The notes below the pieces were generated by a model. The model saw only the letters and a list, made by a program, of their open reading frames with translations. It was not told the origin of the DNA and did not search any database. Source: Ulota crispa (lineage: Eukaryota > Streptophyta > Bryopsida > Orthotrichales > Orthotrichaceae). From it: a DNA stretch of 64,000 nucleotides. How positions within the stretch are numbered: the first letter of the stretch is position 1; every line of letters begins with the position of its first letter. The translations under genes and the position numbers were made by a program. Shown here one piece after another: positions 35,703 through 48,224 of the stretch. Location of the stretch: the NCBI GenBank assembly GCA_963920765.1, contig OY987247.1:5862471-5926470 (forward strand), in the 5' to 3' direction.

Positions 35703-38700
35703 TTAGAGCGGTTGTGTTGGCGGTGAGGCTGATCCCATTCTTGCCTGGTAGAAAACAGTTCCGTACAGTACAGTTTAAAACATTAACAAGCAAAACAAGG
35801 AAGTGTTACGCATTTATACCACGCCATTGACATAATACCGTAAGACAGTCTATACCATAACGGCAATACGTGAAACCACAAAATTAGAGAGTCATGGAGC
35901 ACCTGAGAAATGCGATTTGCGTAGATGGTGACTAGTCGTAGCTGTGTGCTGCTAAGACTTCCAAGATACGGAACAAATGATTTGCCCAAAACGATATATA
36001 TCTCCACCAAACAGAAAACCACTGTCTGCAGAACCAAATTTAAGACCACACAGTGTCAAATTATCAATAACCGTCAAGTGAGAATAAGAGACTGCACAAC
36101 TTGCAAATTCACAGTTACTCACAAGTATAATAACTTCTTGCCAGAAAAGGGCTGTTTACAACGCATCAAGTTTCAGTTTCCTACCGGCATCATAGAAATC
36201 ATCAAGCAGTAGAATTTTAGTACAAGTTAATACCCTGGGACGGTATCAAAAAAAATATGAGTTCAATTAAGTAATAGATTACTTTCACACTAATCGTATC
36301 GAGGAGGGGTATTCGTTTCCTACCTTCCGTACATCCGCATCCTGATTCCCGAAGGCATCAAAGAGCATTGGCAAGAAAGAATTTAGCTTGGACGTTAACT
36401 CCTCTGGAGGAAGTCTGCTTACAAGCTGCAGAGGCAAAAATGATGAAGTGAGCAGAATGTTGCAGATATAATGAAGCGAAAGCAAAACCCAGAAACTTCA
36501 ACAAGAAACGTGACAGCTTTATGAAGGCGACTGGGTCTTGGGAATGAAAAGTGTGACAATTTCAAACAGAAACAAAATGCTTTGTCGACAATTAAGAAAA
36601 TTCCTGGCTTCATCTAGCACTACGGTAACATACCCATGAGCAACCCACATACGAAACTCTAGCATTTCTCGTGCCAATCGATACTCAAGAAAGGGATGAG
36701 AAATTCAGGAAATTGCGATGTCACATATTGCGAGGCAAAAGGAAAAGAAACGTACTTTGGTCAGGCAGCTGATGCAAGTCACCAAAGTCTTCTCGTTTTC
36801 AGATACCAAAAGTGGTACAACAACCTGCCACAGATCAAGGATTCTTCAATAATCGATATACCGGAAGATACAAAGGACTAGATATCCGGGGCTGCGTCAA
36901 GGATGTACAAGAGTCTGCAGTGTGCAATCAATGCGCATGTAGAGCTGTGCGTATGGTATGAAAACTTACCGAAAGGCATCGATAGGTGTCTAGCTCCGTC
37001 AAAACAGAATTCAAGCAAAGATCAGCAGCAGCACTCACCTGCATTTAACATGAACGTGAGTATTTAAATCTATGAAGGTTAACCATTAAGAAAGCAACGC
37101 CATTTCAATGAGTTGAACTTTATGTTTCCAAATTTCGTTCTCTTCAACATCTTGCTCGGGACTCTATCTCATATTATGTCAGAGACGGAATGTGCGTTTT
37201 GAACCAGTCACTTCCACTATAAAGACAGCTAGATGACTCAGAGAGAAACTTTGCATGCATCAGTCAGCCACATTTAACTCAAAAAAGATGAGCCACGATT
37301 TACAATTGAGAATCATGTTACCTTAGGGTCAGTATCTCTAGCTGATAGTAAAAGTTTCTCTAACAAAACTTCAGTATCCTTGTCTAGTCTTTCTTTCTGC
37401 ATAAGAGAAATAAGGTTGCGTCAGAAGAGAATTTGAATGATGCCTGCGTTGAACTGAGCATGACTATCATTGCAGTTAATAGTTTCCTGCAAATGATGGG
37501 CAGAACACGATAGGCCAAAAAAAGGCTTTAAGATGAAAACATAAAATTAAACGAGTACCTACTATAGCTAAAAGCCCAACGATTGTACTCAAACAAAGCC
37601 TAGTTAGAATAAGCGATAGGAATGCTCACACTTATAGTCTACAAGCCCTGAGACGAAAGATGAAGTATAAAGTGAAGGTCTGAGATATAGCCATCAACTA
37701 AACACTGGATTGTAAGATATTAAACTGAACTATGGTAGCCAAACCTGATTCTTTAGCATCTCAAGCATGACAGATGCAGCAAGCTCTCTAATTGTTGCTT
37801 CTGGATCATCCAGAGCCTCCAACACCAGTGTAATAATCTGGTTATAGTACTGTACATCAAACCCATCCTCGTCAAAAACCACCTACCAACGGCTCCATTA
37901 CAATCAGGAGTTCCGTAGAAAACAATTATCTAGTTTCTGAGTGAATAAGAAATGGATGCGCATCATATCAAACAACCATACTAGATTATCCATGAGCCAC
38001 CATCCATCAAGAAATGTTCCAACCACTCCCTCCGGTAAACTAATCGTTAAACAATATATACTCACATCATACATCGAATAACGGGGAAATTACAAAAGGA
38101 GTAACAAAAAGGAAAGAAATTACAATTTGGGTAACAAAATCCAAATACCTCAACAGGTTTGGCAAGGGAATTGATATATGTATCATCCCTTTTCAACTAT
38201 TCTACCACACCTACTATATATGGCTGACATTTACAATATTAAAGCAGGTGTGGAATAAGGAAAAAACATCACTAATTTGAAAATTTAATTAAAAAATCTA
38301 AATTATGCTTAGTTTAATTTAGATCTTTTAATTGATACTGTGAGCAAGATCCAAAGCTGTATAAACAAAATTAAAGCTGCAATGTCTATGTCAAACTATA
38401 TTTTCAAATTAGTGATGTTTTTTCTTTAGTACACACCTACTTTAATATTGTAAATGTCAACCATATATAGTAGGTGTGGTAGAATAGTTGAAAAGGGATG
38501 ATACATATATCAATTCCCTTGCCGGACCAGTTGAGGTATTTGAATTTTGTTACCCAAATTGTAATTACTTTCAAACCATTACTCAAATTGTAATTTCTTT
38601 CCTTTTTGTTACTCATTTTGTAATTTCCCCATCGAATAACTAGACTCAAAAACCAAATGTGGTCCCAACAACCATAGACAGCTAGCAAATCAAGTAATCA

Positions 38701-41700
38701 CTTAGCTAATTTGTACTTAGCACCACCGACACAAATTGCCCAGCCTTCCGCCTAAAGATTAGAAATTGTAAATCACTGTGTCATTCAACATTGCTCAGCA
38801 TCAGAAAGAGAGAAATAGTAACGTGGCCCACCTTAGACCAAGTAGCAGAATCGTTGCGATGAGAGAGCTCCATTAGTTGCTGTAGAGCGTTTTCTTTCAC
38901 TGCCATTGCTTTCCCACCGTCCCAGCTTGACATCTGAAATTTCACTCGAAAAGAGCCTCAAAGTAAGTTCAAAATCTAATAGTTGAAGGAGTACAGCTAG
39001 TAAAACTGAAAGCATGTGCATGAAACATGTATACTCCAAAGCACAACATATAGGATAAACGAGGGTGAAACCTGCAGTAATCGACCTCTGTGCCAGTACA
39101 GGTCATACTTTTAAATGACTAAAATGAAGGCTATCGTCTCAGAAAAAAAATGTAAAAGGCAATGCATTACATGTGCTTACAACAAGTCCACTTGCTCAAA
39201 TCAGTTCCAAATATACAAGTACTCTTAAAATATTGACAAAACAATCTCACCTGTAGAACACCGCTAAATGAATCTGATGATACTGGACTCAGAGCCTTTG
39301 AGTTCAGCTTCTGATGGTACAAATCGGTTTCGTCTTTGTTATGCGTGTTGGCTGGTAAACCGGTGTAGTGTAGGTTATCAGAATTGGCCACCATACCAAG
39401 CCCTGAATCCAAGTTATTAACACCCTCTGAGTTAACCAAGGGTAAAACATTATGCCTATTAGTCAAACCCAGGGACTGTTGATCCTGGGTTTGATTGAAC
39501 CATGAGGTAGTGATTTCTGCACTGCTGCTTACATTATTACTTGAATCTTTGGCCAAGCTATGGGAAGTAGATGAGTCTCCAACATAAGGAAAAGGGGGAT
39601 ATGAATGTCTAGACTGGTCAGTCATTGATGACATTGCACCTTCCTGATTTGTCATGTTCATTGCGTCAGGTTGGGCAGGGGGAGCCCACTTTCGACCCAT
39701 ATTACTCAAAGCCACAGCCGAGTAACCTGCTACCATCTGGTTCCTTTCTCCAGTTGGAGACATCTGCTCGGTATAATCCTCGTCTTTCTCTTCCATGGTT
39801 GATGAGGTGGAAGGTCGTTCATGGCCAGATTTTGACTGTTTCCGCTGGCTTCTGTTCTGCATATAGATCATAAGATCCACCTCAATTCGAGGAGTATAGT
39901 GCTTGAGCGCTCGTCGCAAGGTACTCTGTTCCTCAATAGACAATCCAAGAATGAAATTCAGAACTATAGTCGAGTCAAAATGAGAATACACGGATATGAG
40001 GCCTGTCACAGCTGTCTCCTTCAATTTCGCGTTCTTGTCATGAACAAGGGGGGCTAGCTTAGCAAGCCAAAGCTTCAGCAGCCCACTCCCACCTGATGCT
40101 TCTCCGTTCAAAGCCAGTTTCGCAAATGCAGCTATAGCAAATTCGATAACGGCCATTTTTGCCTTGGGAGAACGCTGCTCATCTAGCGACCGGAGCAAAG
40201 CAGGCAGAAGTGCGTCGATACTGTAAGTATTCCCCACCGTCTCAAGAGCAGATGTGCTCAGCTGTCGGATGACCTCCTTTGCATCCACAAGTCTTGCAAA
40301 CACGTGTGGCAAAATCCTCTCCAAGTATGTCTCAAAATACTTCCGACATGCTGGCACCAGCTCCACGAGAGTGGAAAGAGCAGCCTGTGCTACTTTGTGA
40401 TGTGGATCATCCAGATGCTCAGAGAACAGCCTCATCACCCTTTCAAAACTCTGGCCTACTTCTTGAAGACCCTTGCTTCCTTGTTGAAGGAGTCTCTTGA
40501 GAAATGTAAACGCAGCAACTCGAGCCGACCAGTCTGAACCAGGAGTCAAGCCTTCGGTCAAAGCATCATTTAATGACATCAGACCATCCATGTAGGTGAA
40601 CACCTCCCCAGAAGAATTCATGACAACAGTTGGCAGGCTATCCTCTAAACTACTCCTATTTCCTGACGACCTTCCTGACACGGTTTGTCGTAGAAGAGGC
40701 CTTTGATATGCAGGTACTGCATGTGAATTGCCATCTGCTATGGTTCTGTCAATATGGCCTTCCAGCTTTGGAATGCGCTTTGCTTGTTTGGGCTCATCAT
40801 AATCACCATTTGAGCTCCGGGTACTGTACTTTTGGACACTCATCGGTATTCTCTTCGCTGAATGTGTCTTCCCTAAGGTTCGTGCAAAATCCTGGCTCTT
40901 GTCACCCACAAACTCAGATTCTCTACTCATCCCAGTAAATTCTGCGAATCTTCCAGCGTCCATATCACCAAATGCAGAAGGCCCACTTAATGTTCTTCCC
41001 GCAAGTCCAGGTCGAAAGGCTGACAGATTAGGTTGATGGAATGGTGCAGCACCCGATGCCTGGTGAGGAGGATCCCTAGAGGAAGGGGGATCAACCCCTG
41101 CACGTAAGGGCCAGTTTCCACCAGCGGAGTGAATCTTGGAATAACTGTTTTCAACTGTTAACAACAGCTCGATTTCAGTTGGTCGATATAAAAAATTCAC
41201 AAAAAATAGAAGAATTTTCTGCTGTAATGCACAAGGCAAGCACATAAAAGCTCGGGGGGGGGGGGGGGGGGGGGGAGGATTACCAGTTGCTTGCGGGGTA
41301 GAGAAATATGACCCTTGATCGTCAACGGAAACACCTTTTAGCATGCTCTCTATGGCATTTACTTGCTGTTGACTGGCTTGTAATACGCTTTGTAGATTTC
41401 TTTCAGCAGCAACTTCTGACGACTTCCTCTGCAATACACTGGATGATGGCCTCGACACAGGATTAGTGTTGTAGCCATTCCAAGAGGCACTTTGAAGACC
41501 ATTTGACGAATTTAGCGCAGAGGGTGGTGCACTAAGTGCAGAGGCAAGAGTTGGTATGCCAGTGGAATTGCGAAATTGGTGAGTGTCATGGACGGTAGAG
41601 TGACCATATTTCTTGAGGATCCCTCCATCTTCGTCGTTTATGACCTGAAAAGAAGGGAATGTATCAAAACATGCAACCTGGAGTGAAAGAGAAAAGCATT

Positions 41701-44700
41701 TGGGGAATTTAAATGAAGAAATTTCAGGCAGTTCACATTTCGTACAACTCACCCTCTGAGTAACTGGGTCGAATGCTTGATAAAGACGGCGTGCCCGGTC
41801 TGGCCAACACCTAGCAAAAACCCGATAGCACTGCCTAGCTACAGAGCGCACCTGTAACATAATCCAGGTAAAATAAACTCGGATAAGACTAGAAAGCATC
41901 ACAGATCATTTAGAGTTCAATTTACCCAGAGGGTAAACTTAACGCTTTCAAAGTTTGTAGCAATTTAAGCAAATGCACTGAACCATCAGCCAATGCACGA
42001 GGAGCACCTGACCACACCCATTTGACTGTATCGCATCAAGAGAGCAAGACTAACAGTACCTCACTCATTGCATCCCCACAACAGCATTTGATAAGATCCT
42101 CATAAAGCTCAGCTGCGCGCTGCATCTCCGGTGAATCAAACCAATGCTCCAACACCAACAGCAAGTACTCACAGCACCTTCACGGTCAAATATTTACACA
42201 ATTACGCAGCAGAACGCTGTAGCGATCAGAATACTCAGTCAATCAACGATTTCCATCCCTCCCGAAATTGGACGAGTACAAGGTACGCTCTGCTGTCTTG
42301 GAATTCTCTAAACATATATGCAACGTATGAGAAATGGAATACCTTGCCCGCAACACTGCATTGCGGTCGTGTTTAGCCAATTCAACCATCTTGGGAAGAA
42401 CTCGGGCAACTTTGCAATGTTGCAACATCTGTTGCACCAACAAACAAAAAATAAAGAGTTCATAACGAACTTCACTATCTTCACGTTGTAGACTATCATG
42501 AAGCTATGTAACATTCATCCAACACAACATAGCACGATTGCAATATGCGTTTAGACGCAAATTCATGGATCATTCAAGTACTTATTAACACCCCAATATA
42601 AAACTTCGTGATTAGAATGTGTCATCTTCATTCGCGTGAGACATACACGAACTGATATCCTTTGAATACCCAATATACTAATATAAAGAAAGAATAAAAA
42701 ATATCATTATTGTGCGGAGAATTGAGTAATGATACAAGGTTCCGCTACTAAGAATAAAAATATATACAAAAGGAGGCCTTTTCAGAGACTAACCGATTTA
42801 ATGCAAGCATCCGCTGACTCGGCGATAACGAGAACTGTAATAACCACCAGCTTAAAAAGCATCTGAGCAATGAGCCATAAGCAACTTCAAAACCCTCGCA
42901 GTGATGACCTTAATGCAAAATATTTTCAGAACGATAGTACTTAGTAGAATTAGTTGAAAACCCCCACAATCGACTTACTCCAATACGATTGCACAAGCTT
43001 CAGTAAAGGACTCACAGGTAGAAAAGATTCTGCAAAGGGTTCAAAGTCTTGTTTTAGCTCCTTGGTCAGCACCTTCAAGAGTTGACATGCCTGCACAAAG
43101 GGAGAATAATCGTTAGCTGTCGAGACAAATTGAATTCCATATGCACATGCCTATGTTCCCTACGACTGCATCTCTAGTTAACCGTAGCGCTTGATGACAA
43201 CTAATTATTTGATTGGTATGCCTCAATACAGAAACGTGAGACAAATCAGGCTGACGTTACTACTCTCTGTAGCTCTGTTGAGAGATACCTGTTTTACAAT
43301 GCTAGATCTGCGATCAGCTAGCTGATCACAAAGAGGATTGAGAAGTTGCTTCAATAAATGCAGAAAGCCGCTGTACTTTGTTGCACCTGTTAAAAAAGGT
43401 AATAAGAAGACATCATATAATAGACCCCAGAACTCCCAGTACCCTCATTCCTCAGTCTCTGTCAGTGTCACCAAAAAGGAAAAAAGAGCCGACACTCTTT
43501 ACACTCAGCTCAATACAATCATGGCTGACAGAGTATCAATGGAAGGCTGCTGACGCCATCAAGAAACGAGGAGTGTGCAGATGCCAAAGTCATTCTCTTT
43601 ACCATAAGTTGGCTCAAATCTCTCATCAAATTTTAAGGATACGTTAAAATTACTCGTCAAACTAAATAAACGGCAATAGAAGTCAGGTCCGAAATGTTGA
43701 TTAGCACATACCTCCAGCAACTATTCCTTCGATTCTTTGCAGGGCTGACATCCTTATCGACCAATCTTGCGCCGGAGCAAGCATGCTTGCAGCTTTCTCA
43801 AACTCCTTCGCCAGGTCCTTCTCAGAAAAAACTCGAATCGGATCAGCTGGTTTCTCGACCATTGCACTATCACCTGCATAAATGATCAAATTAGTAGAGG
43901 ATCGTCAAGTGTTTATGAACTTTAAAAGTACTGCACTGTAATTAATACACAGGGAATCCCTTCACATGCACTTCCTGAAACCAGTCCTAAAAATTTGACA
44001 AAATGGAAATCATAATATTACCATCTGAAGCCAGCTTGGACCTTGGACTATTGCCCCTCGTGCTTCCTCCAGAAACCGTAACTTTTAACTCGGATACAGG
44101 CCAATGCTGGTTTGTCACAGCATGCTGAGCAACAGGTTTGCTATGGTTGGCAGGGGCGGAGAATCGATTTGGTGGAGTGGCGCATTGAGCTGACGAAGAG
44201 CGCTGCTTGTCAAAAAGGTTCCGCGCTGGTTCAATTTTCTCAAATCTGGCGTGTATTTCCTTAAACTGCAAACAAAGGAAAAAAATTAAGAGTCACAATG
44301 TGCTACCGTCAAAATCTTGCGTCCTAGCTGAGCTCTACAAGACCACATTCAATTCGCGTGTGATCACACCTGCAAGTCCATAAGCGTCATACACTAAAAA
44401 CGCTACAGCCTGCTGAACAACAACAGACAATTTCCAGTGCATTTCTGCAATATGTCTTTCTAAGGTTAAACTGCATAAAGATTCTGATAGAGTCCATCGC
44501 CCACTCAATGCTTGCCATGTCTTGTCGCCTAGAACGCTCCTTTTTACCGCGATTATTCATTTATTTCAGTACTAGTACCCACGAAGTGTCGATCAAAGTG
44601 TTACCTGAGAAGCTCGTAACTGGTGCCGTTGAAGTTCATCTCCAAACTGTTGTCCACCCTGCTGATACATTTCCTGTAATGCCAGACATGTAACAACATA

Positions 44701-46713
44701 AGTGCCTCATGTTTCATTAAAATTGTCTCTGATGGAGACGCACTTCTCAAACCCCTTAAAAAGGTCAACATCAGCATAAAAACACAAAAAACCTCGCAGT
44801 GTCCTAACACACAGTGCCCACTTCCAAGACAAATCCAGAATGACTGCCTGGCAGAATAATATGCCTAAAAGCAAATGAAAACAGAGAAATTGAAAGCGCA
44901 TTGTAAGAGCCGGAAACAAAGAAAAATGTGCAAGTGCCACGACACTCGAACTGTGGGACCAAAGAACTGCAATCCCGAGTTACAAAAAGCACTGTATAGC
45001 ATTTTCAAATCAACTAATGTTCTGAAACAAGCCAATTAGGATCGACGATTGTCACTGATGAAGACATACTTCGAGGCAAAGCATAGCTGCTTCTCTCACG
45101 CTGCTGTTTGAATCCTCCAAAAGATGAAGCACCTGCAATCGAATTGAACAACATCACTTCAGACCCAACACACCAACACAGATGAAGGGCTCGGAATAGA
45201 TATGTCGACTATCAGCGTTCGCCGTAACTACAAGAGCAGTTTGAGTGATTAGAAGTTCGACATAGCTCATACTACGATACAAGTGTTGAGGACGTACCAT
45301 CACCAAGTAGGTCAGACTGTGTCACTGCAGGATTATATAAACTATAAGTAGCACAACATTCGAGTACTGTCTAAAATCAACTTGTAAAACCTAAATAACT
45401 ATGGCATCCATATCTAAGATCAGCTTTCGGTTGAACACTAATTCGGATGCAGGTAGATTTAAAAAAGCTGCGAAGGTCTTTTGTACCCCCTTCCCTTGAC
45501 AAATGACGAAAGCAATAATCATGAAACAAATTACTTCAAAGCTGGATCTTATAATTCACAACCCTCAGCATAAGAAACTGAAAATCTCTTAACCGTACCG
45601 AAGGGAGGATGAGTCGTTGAAATGGAAGCTCCGCTGCAGTGAATAAATTCAAGGCTGAAGCTGCTGTGCGAGCAAATTCCTCCCGTACCCTCCAATTTTT
45701 ATGACTCCATGCATACGCACCAGCTCTCTCCACAATGGTGGTGGGTGATGAAATCTGTCACACAATGAGCCCAAACTTGAGCTCGTAATATTGTAATCCA
45801 GCACGAGTGTATTCTTCATGAATACATAGGAGCACCCGTACACAGAGATAGATAAAATCATTACCATCGTCAAAAATTACGTAGCATGTCCATGAACAGA
45901 CAGATAGCAATTCTAGACAATAGTTCATGCAGGATCATGAGCAGAAATGTGACGCCGGGGACGTCCGGGGTGAACTGTTGTATGAGTGACACCACCTGAA
46001 TGTCTCTCTAGGGTACATGTGATTCTCTTTAAATATACTTGACGAGTACATTTGAGGGGATAGTATAAATTCAACAGCATCCAGACAAAACCTAATTAGA
46101 GCGTGATCAAAAACCCTAAACTTTTAACCGAAAATCCAAGCGCATTCTGACGCTCGTCAAAAATGGCAATTTCTACGACGCTTTGAAGCATTTCCTAAGC
46201 TGGTGTCGATAAATGTAGGCCATCTCGGGAACGGATACAGTAACATTTCCCAATGAAGACTAGAACTGTATGAATTGCTCAGAATTCATTCTCTCCTTCT
46301 AAACCAAATCGTTGTGCAATACAAGAGTGATCAAGAGAAGATGCCTGTTGCTTAAAGTTTCAAGAAAAGCAATCTTTCACCTCCATGAGAGCCAGAAGAA
46401 AGCGCCGCCCGGCATCGCGCACAGGCTGTTTGCTGTCTCCCAAGCGCTCCACAGTGGCCGGCAACAGAGCATTGAAATGCAGCTTGAGGTGCTCTCCAGC
46501 CAACGCAGCTGCGGACGCCAGTGCCTGCAGTGCCCCTTGCGCCACTTTAAAATTATTGTCCTTGAGCAAAGCGATGGACGCGTCCACGAGGCTGGAAACC
46601 TCGGCTGCCGTCAAGCTCTTGCGACATTGCTCCAGCAACGTCTGCAGCCTCTCGACACCTGCCATTCGCTCCTTGGTGTCCTTCGCTTGCAACTGAACCA
46701 AAGCCTCCTCCAT
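35703..46713 (-). CDS. CLASP: CLASP microtubule-associated protein, complete, 22 exons
   Basis: Exons in coding order: 46381-46713, 45599-45754, 45070-45132, 44605-44673, 44022-44265, 43712-43873, 43289-43386, 43016-43090, 42794-42862, 42343-42428, 42060-42177, 41753-41851, 41284-41644, 39251-41097, 38832-38933, 37745-37882, 37322-37396, 36970-37038, 36756-36824, 36324-36425, 35903-36025, 35703-35744. All introns are GT-AG and phases match throughout, giving 1,499 residues (Arabidopsis CLASP is about 1,440). Domains: TOG1 about 1-210 (ERLGDSKQPVRDAGRRFLLA), TOG2 about 290-530, a Ser-rich linker with GVDPPSSRDPP near 645, TOG3 about 830-1060 (LRSLDEQRSPKAKMAVIEFA), a second disordered linker, and the C-terminal CLASP/CLIP-binding TOG-like domain about 1295-1486 (VRLVTIYANRISQ-type end). 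Plant CLASP stabilises cortical microtubules at cell edges and links them to auxin transport recycling. Exon 8 ends at a GTGAGT donor; reading past it would lose the conserved LFKLVVITVLVI continuation, which fixes this boundary. Confidence 0.96.
38083..38630. mobile_element. Mutator-like MITE in CLASP intron 15
   Basis: 548-bp element with long terminal inverted repeats, GGGGAAATTACAAAA at the left and TTTTGTAATTTCCCC at the right, extending through most of each half (for example CCACACCTACTATATATGG on one side and its complement on the other). It is flanked by the 10-bp direct repeat ATCGAATAAC (38073-38082 and 38631-38640). G-starting long inverted repeats with a 9-11-bp duplication are diagnostic of the Mutator superfamily. 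Non-coding. Confidence 0.88.
41254..41275. repeat. 22-base poly-G tract in CLASP intron 13
   Basis: Uninterrupted run of 22 G on the plus strand, that is C22 on the CLASP transcript, starting eight bases into the intron after its GT donor (41283). The intron is only 186 bp. The length may be under-called or over-called by sequencing. Confidence 0.85.
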
Positions 46714-47880
46714 GTTGATGACAACTCCTCCTAAACCTCAAACCACTAACACTCATCTGTCTCCGCCCTGGCAATAATTCGCACACCGCAATCCACACAT
46801 CCATCGACGACTCCGCATTGCCTCCCTGCCCGGCACCCCGCTCAGCAGCTCCCGACTCGTGATCATACCGTCTCAATCCCTAAGTTTACGACTTCTTCTC
46901 CCCCCGCCTCCCTCCCTCCCTCCCAAAGAGATCACCTCCCCTGACGACGCGCCACGAAACGAATGAATCTGACGCTCTGCCAGACAACCACGAGCTCAGC
47001 AACGCCTGGAGTCGACAAAAAAACGCAATGATCATAATAAATAACTAAGCTTAAGCCGCTGCCAGAACGCACAGACATTCGAAAACGTGCTGCAGATGAT
47101 TTGAATGCAATCTGATGATGCCCTGGACCTGGTAGTACGAAATGAAAGAACCGCGCCGCGACAGAGAAAGAAAATGTGCGCACCAACGCTCATCGCATCG
47201 TTTTTCTTCCGGATTTTTTTGTGGCGGTTTTGCCTGCTGCTGTTCCCGACGTATGCTGCACCAGGCGAAGAATGACAGGAATGACAGCAGCAATGTGACA
47301 ACAGAGCCAGACACACACCATCGCCCGGCAAAGCTCTGCAAGGACATAGCCAAGCCAAGGCTTCCCCCGCTTCGTCTCTCTCCTCTTGTCCCGACAGATG
47401 AATGACATTCTGTGGATGAATGCCGAATCGTGGATGTAGCTCACTATTCTGACGGATGAAGTTGGCTCTCCTCTGTGACCGTTTGGAAACCGCCCCGGAT
47501 GAGAAACGTCGTGGGTACGGGTTCAATGATGGACGGTCGTTCTATAACCGTGCCAGCGCTGCTCTGTAAGTCTGTGACCTGTCGTTCCAGACTCCATTTG
47601 TCAGGGGCCCCAGTACGAACGCCAAGACCGTGCGGGATAGATGAAGAACGAATGAACAGTAAATCACGAGGTGGATGACCGCGGACTGGATGAGAAGGCA
47701 TGACGGACGACGAAAGTAGCTCACTGATTATGCATAATTGGATGAAAACATGCAAGAGTGCACCTCACCAGACGAGTGCAATTGCTGTGGGGGGTGAGAG
47801 AAGTATTTATGGGCAGTTGCGTAAAACCTTCATATTGTGAAAGAATTTTTGGAGATCTCTACAGTACATTACATACACTG
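46714..47880. other. GC-richer region upstream of CLASP
   Basis: Noticeably richer in GC and CpG than surrounding DNA, with several short frames on both strands that lack conserved motifs. Repeated GGATGAA or GATGAATG words occur from 47.39 to 47.75 kb. Most likely the CLASP promoter and 5' leader, possibly with leader introns; I see no second gene. Confidence 0.5.
46899..46924 (-). promoter_or_regulatory. G-quadruplex-prone GGGA repeat in the CLASP leader
   Basis: On the transcribed strand the sequence reads as four GGGA units followed by GGC and a run of six G, about 190 bases upstream of the CLASP start codon. It meets the usual G-quadruplex pattern (four G3 tracts with one-base loops). 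Whether it lies in the 5' UTR or promoter depends on the start site, which I cannot see. Confidence 0.5.
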
Positions 47881-48224
47881 AATATTGCGTGTAGGCTGCC
47901 CCACAATAACTTCTTGACATTTCACACTATAAATATTTATTACTACAGTATCTTTCATCAAAAATCACTGCAACAAACTATTTTTAGATAGTCTATCAAC
48001 AACAATGAAGCAACCAAAAAACAATCTAGTGGCTTTCAAGTCACAAATCATGTGAAATTTAAATATTTAGTGAGTTGCATGGGCCTCCAAGTGGCCAAGT
48101 GATGAGTCATGAGGTAACTTATTAGGTTAAGGCAACCTAATTGCCAAGGCAACCTAATAGCCAAGGCAACCTAATAGCCAAGGCAACCTAATAGCCAAGG
48201 CAACCTAACTGCAATATTTAGTGT
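47881..48224. mobile_element. GCATTTAGGTTGCC-family element containing a minisatellite
   Basis: The ends are inverted: TACACTGAATATTGCGTGTA at the left and the complement of TACACTAAATATTGCAGTTA at the right, followed inwards by GGTTGCC or GGCTGCCCCAC. The interior shares CCAAGTGGCC and ATGAGTCATGAGGTAACTTA with the elements at 31737 and 62483, in opposite orientation. The right inner part has expanded into the 17-bp tandem array described separately. Confidence 0.6.
48129..48208. repeat. 17-bp minisatellite, about 5 units
   Basis: Tandem units of AAGGCAACCTAATAGCC at 48129, 48146, 48163, 48180 and a partial unit at 48197; the first carries TTGCC instead of TAGCC. The unit derives from the terminal inverted repeat of the host element, so the array looks like an expansion of a transposon end. 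Confidence 0.9.

Noticed and set aside
42970..43015. Longer version of CLASP exon 8 ending at GTAAGT (42978)
   Set aside because: It breaks the phase with the next exon and removes the conserved continuation; the GTGAGT donor at 43015 restores both.
48129..48208. Possible CRISPR-like array
   Set aside because: Units are contiguous 17-bp repeats without spacers, in a eukaryotic genome; it is a minisatellite.
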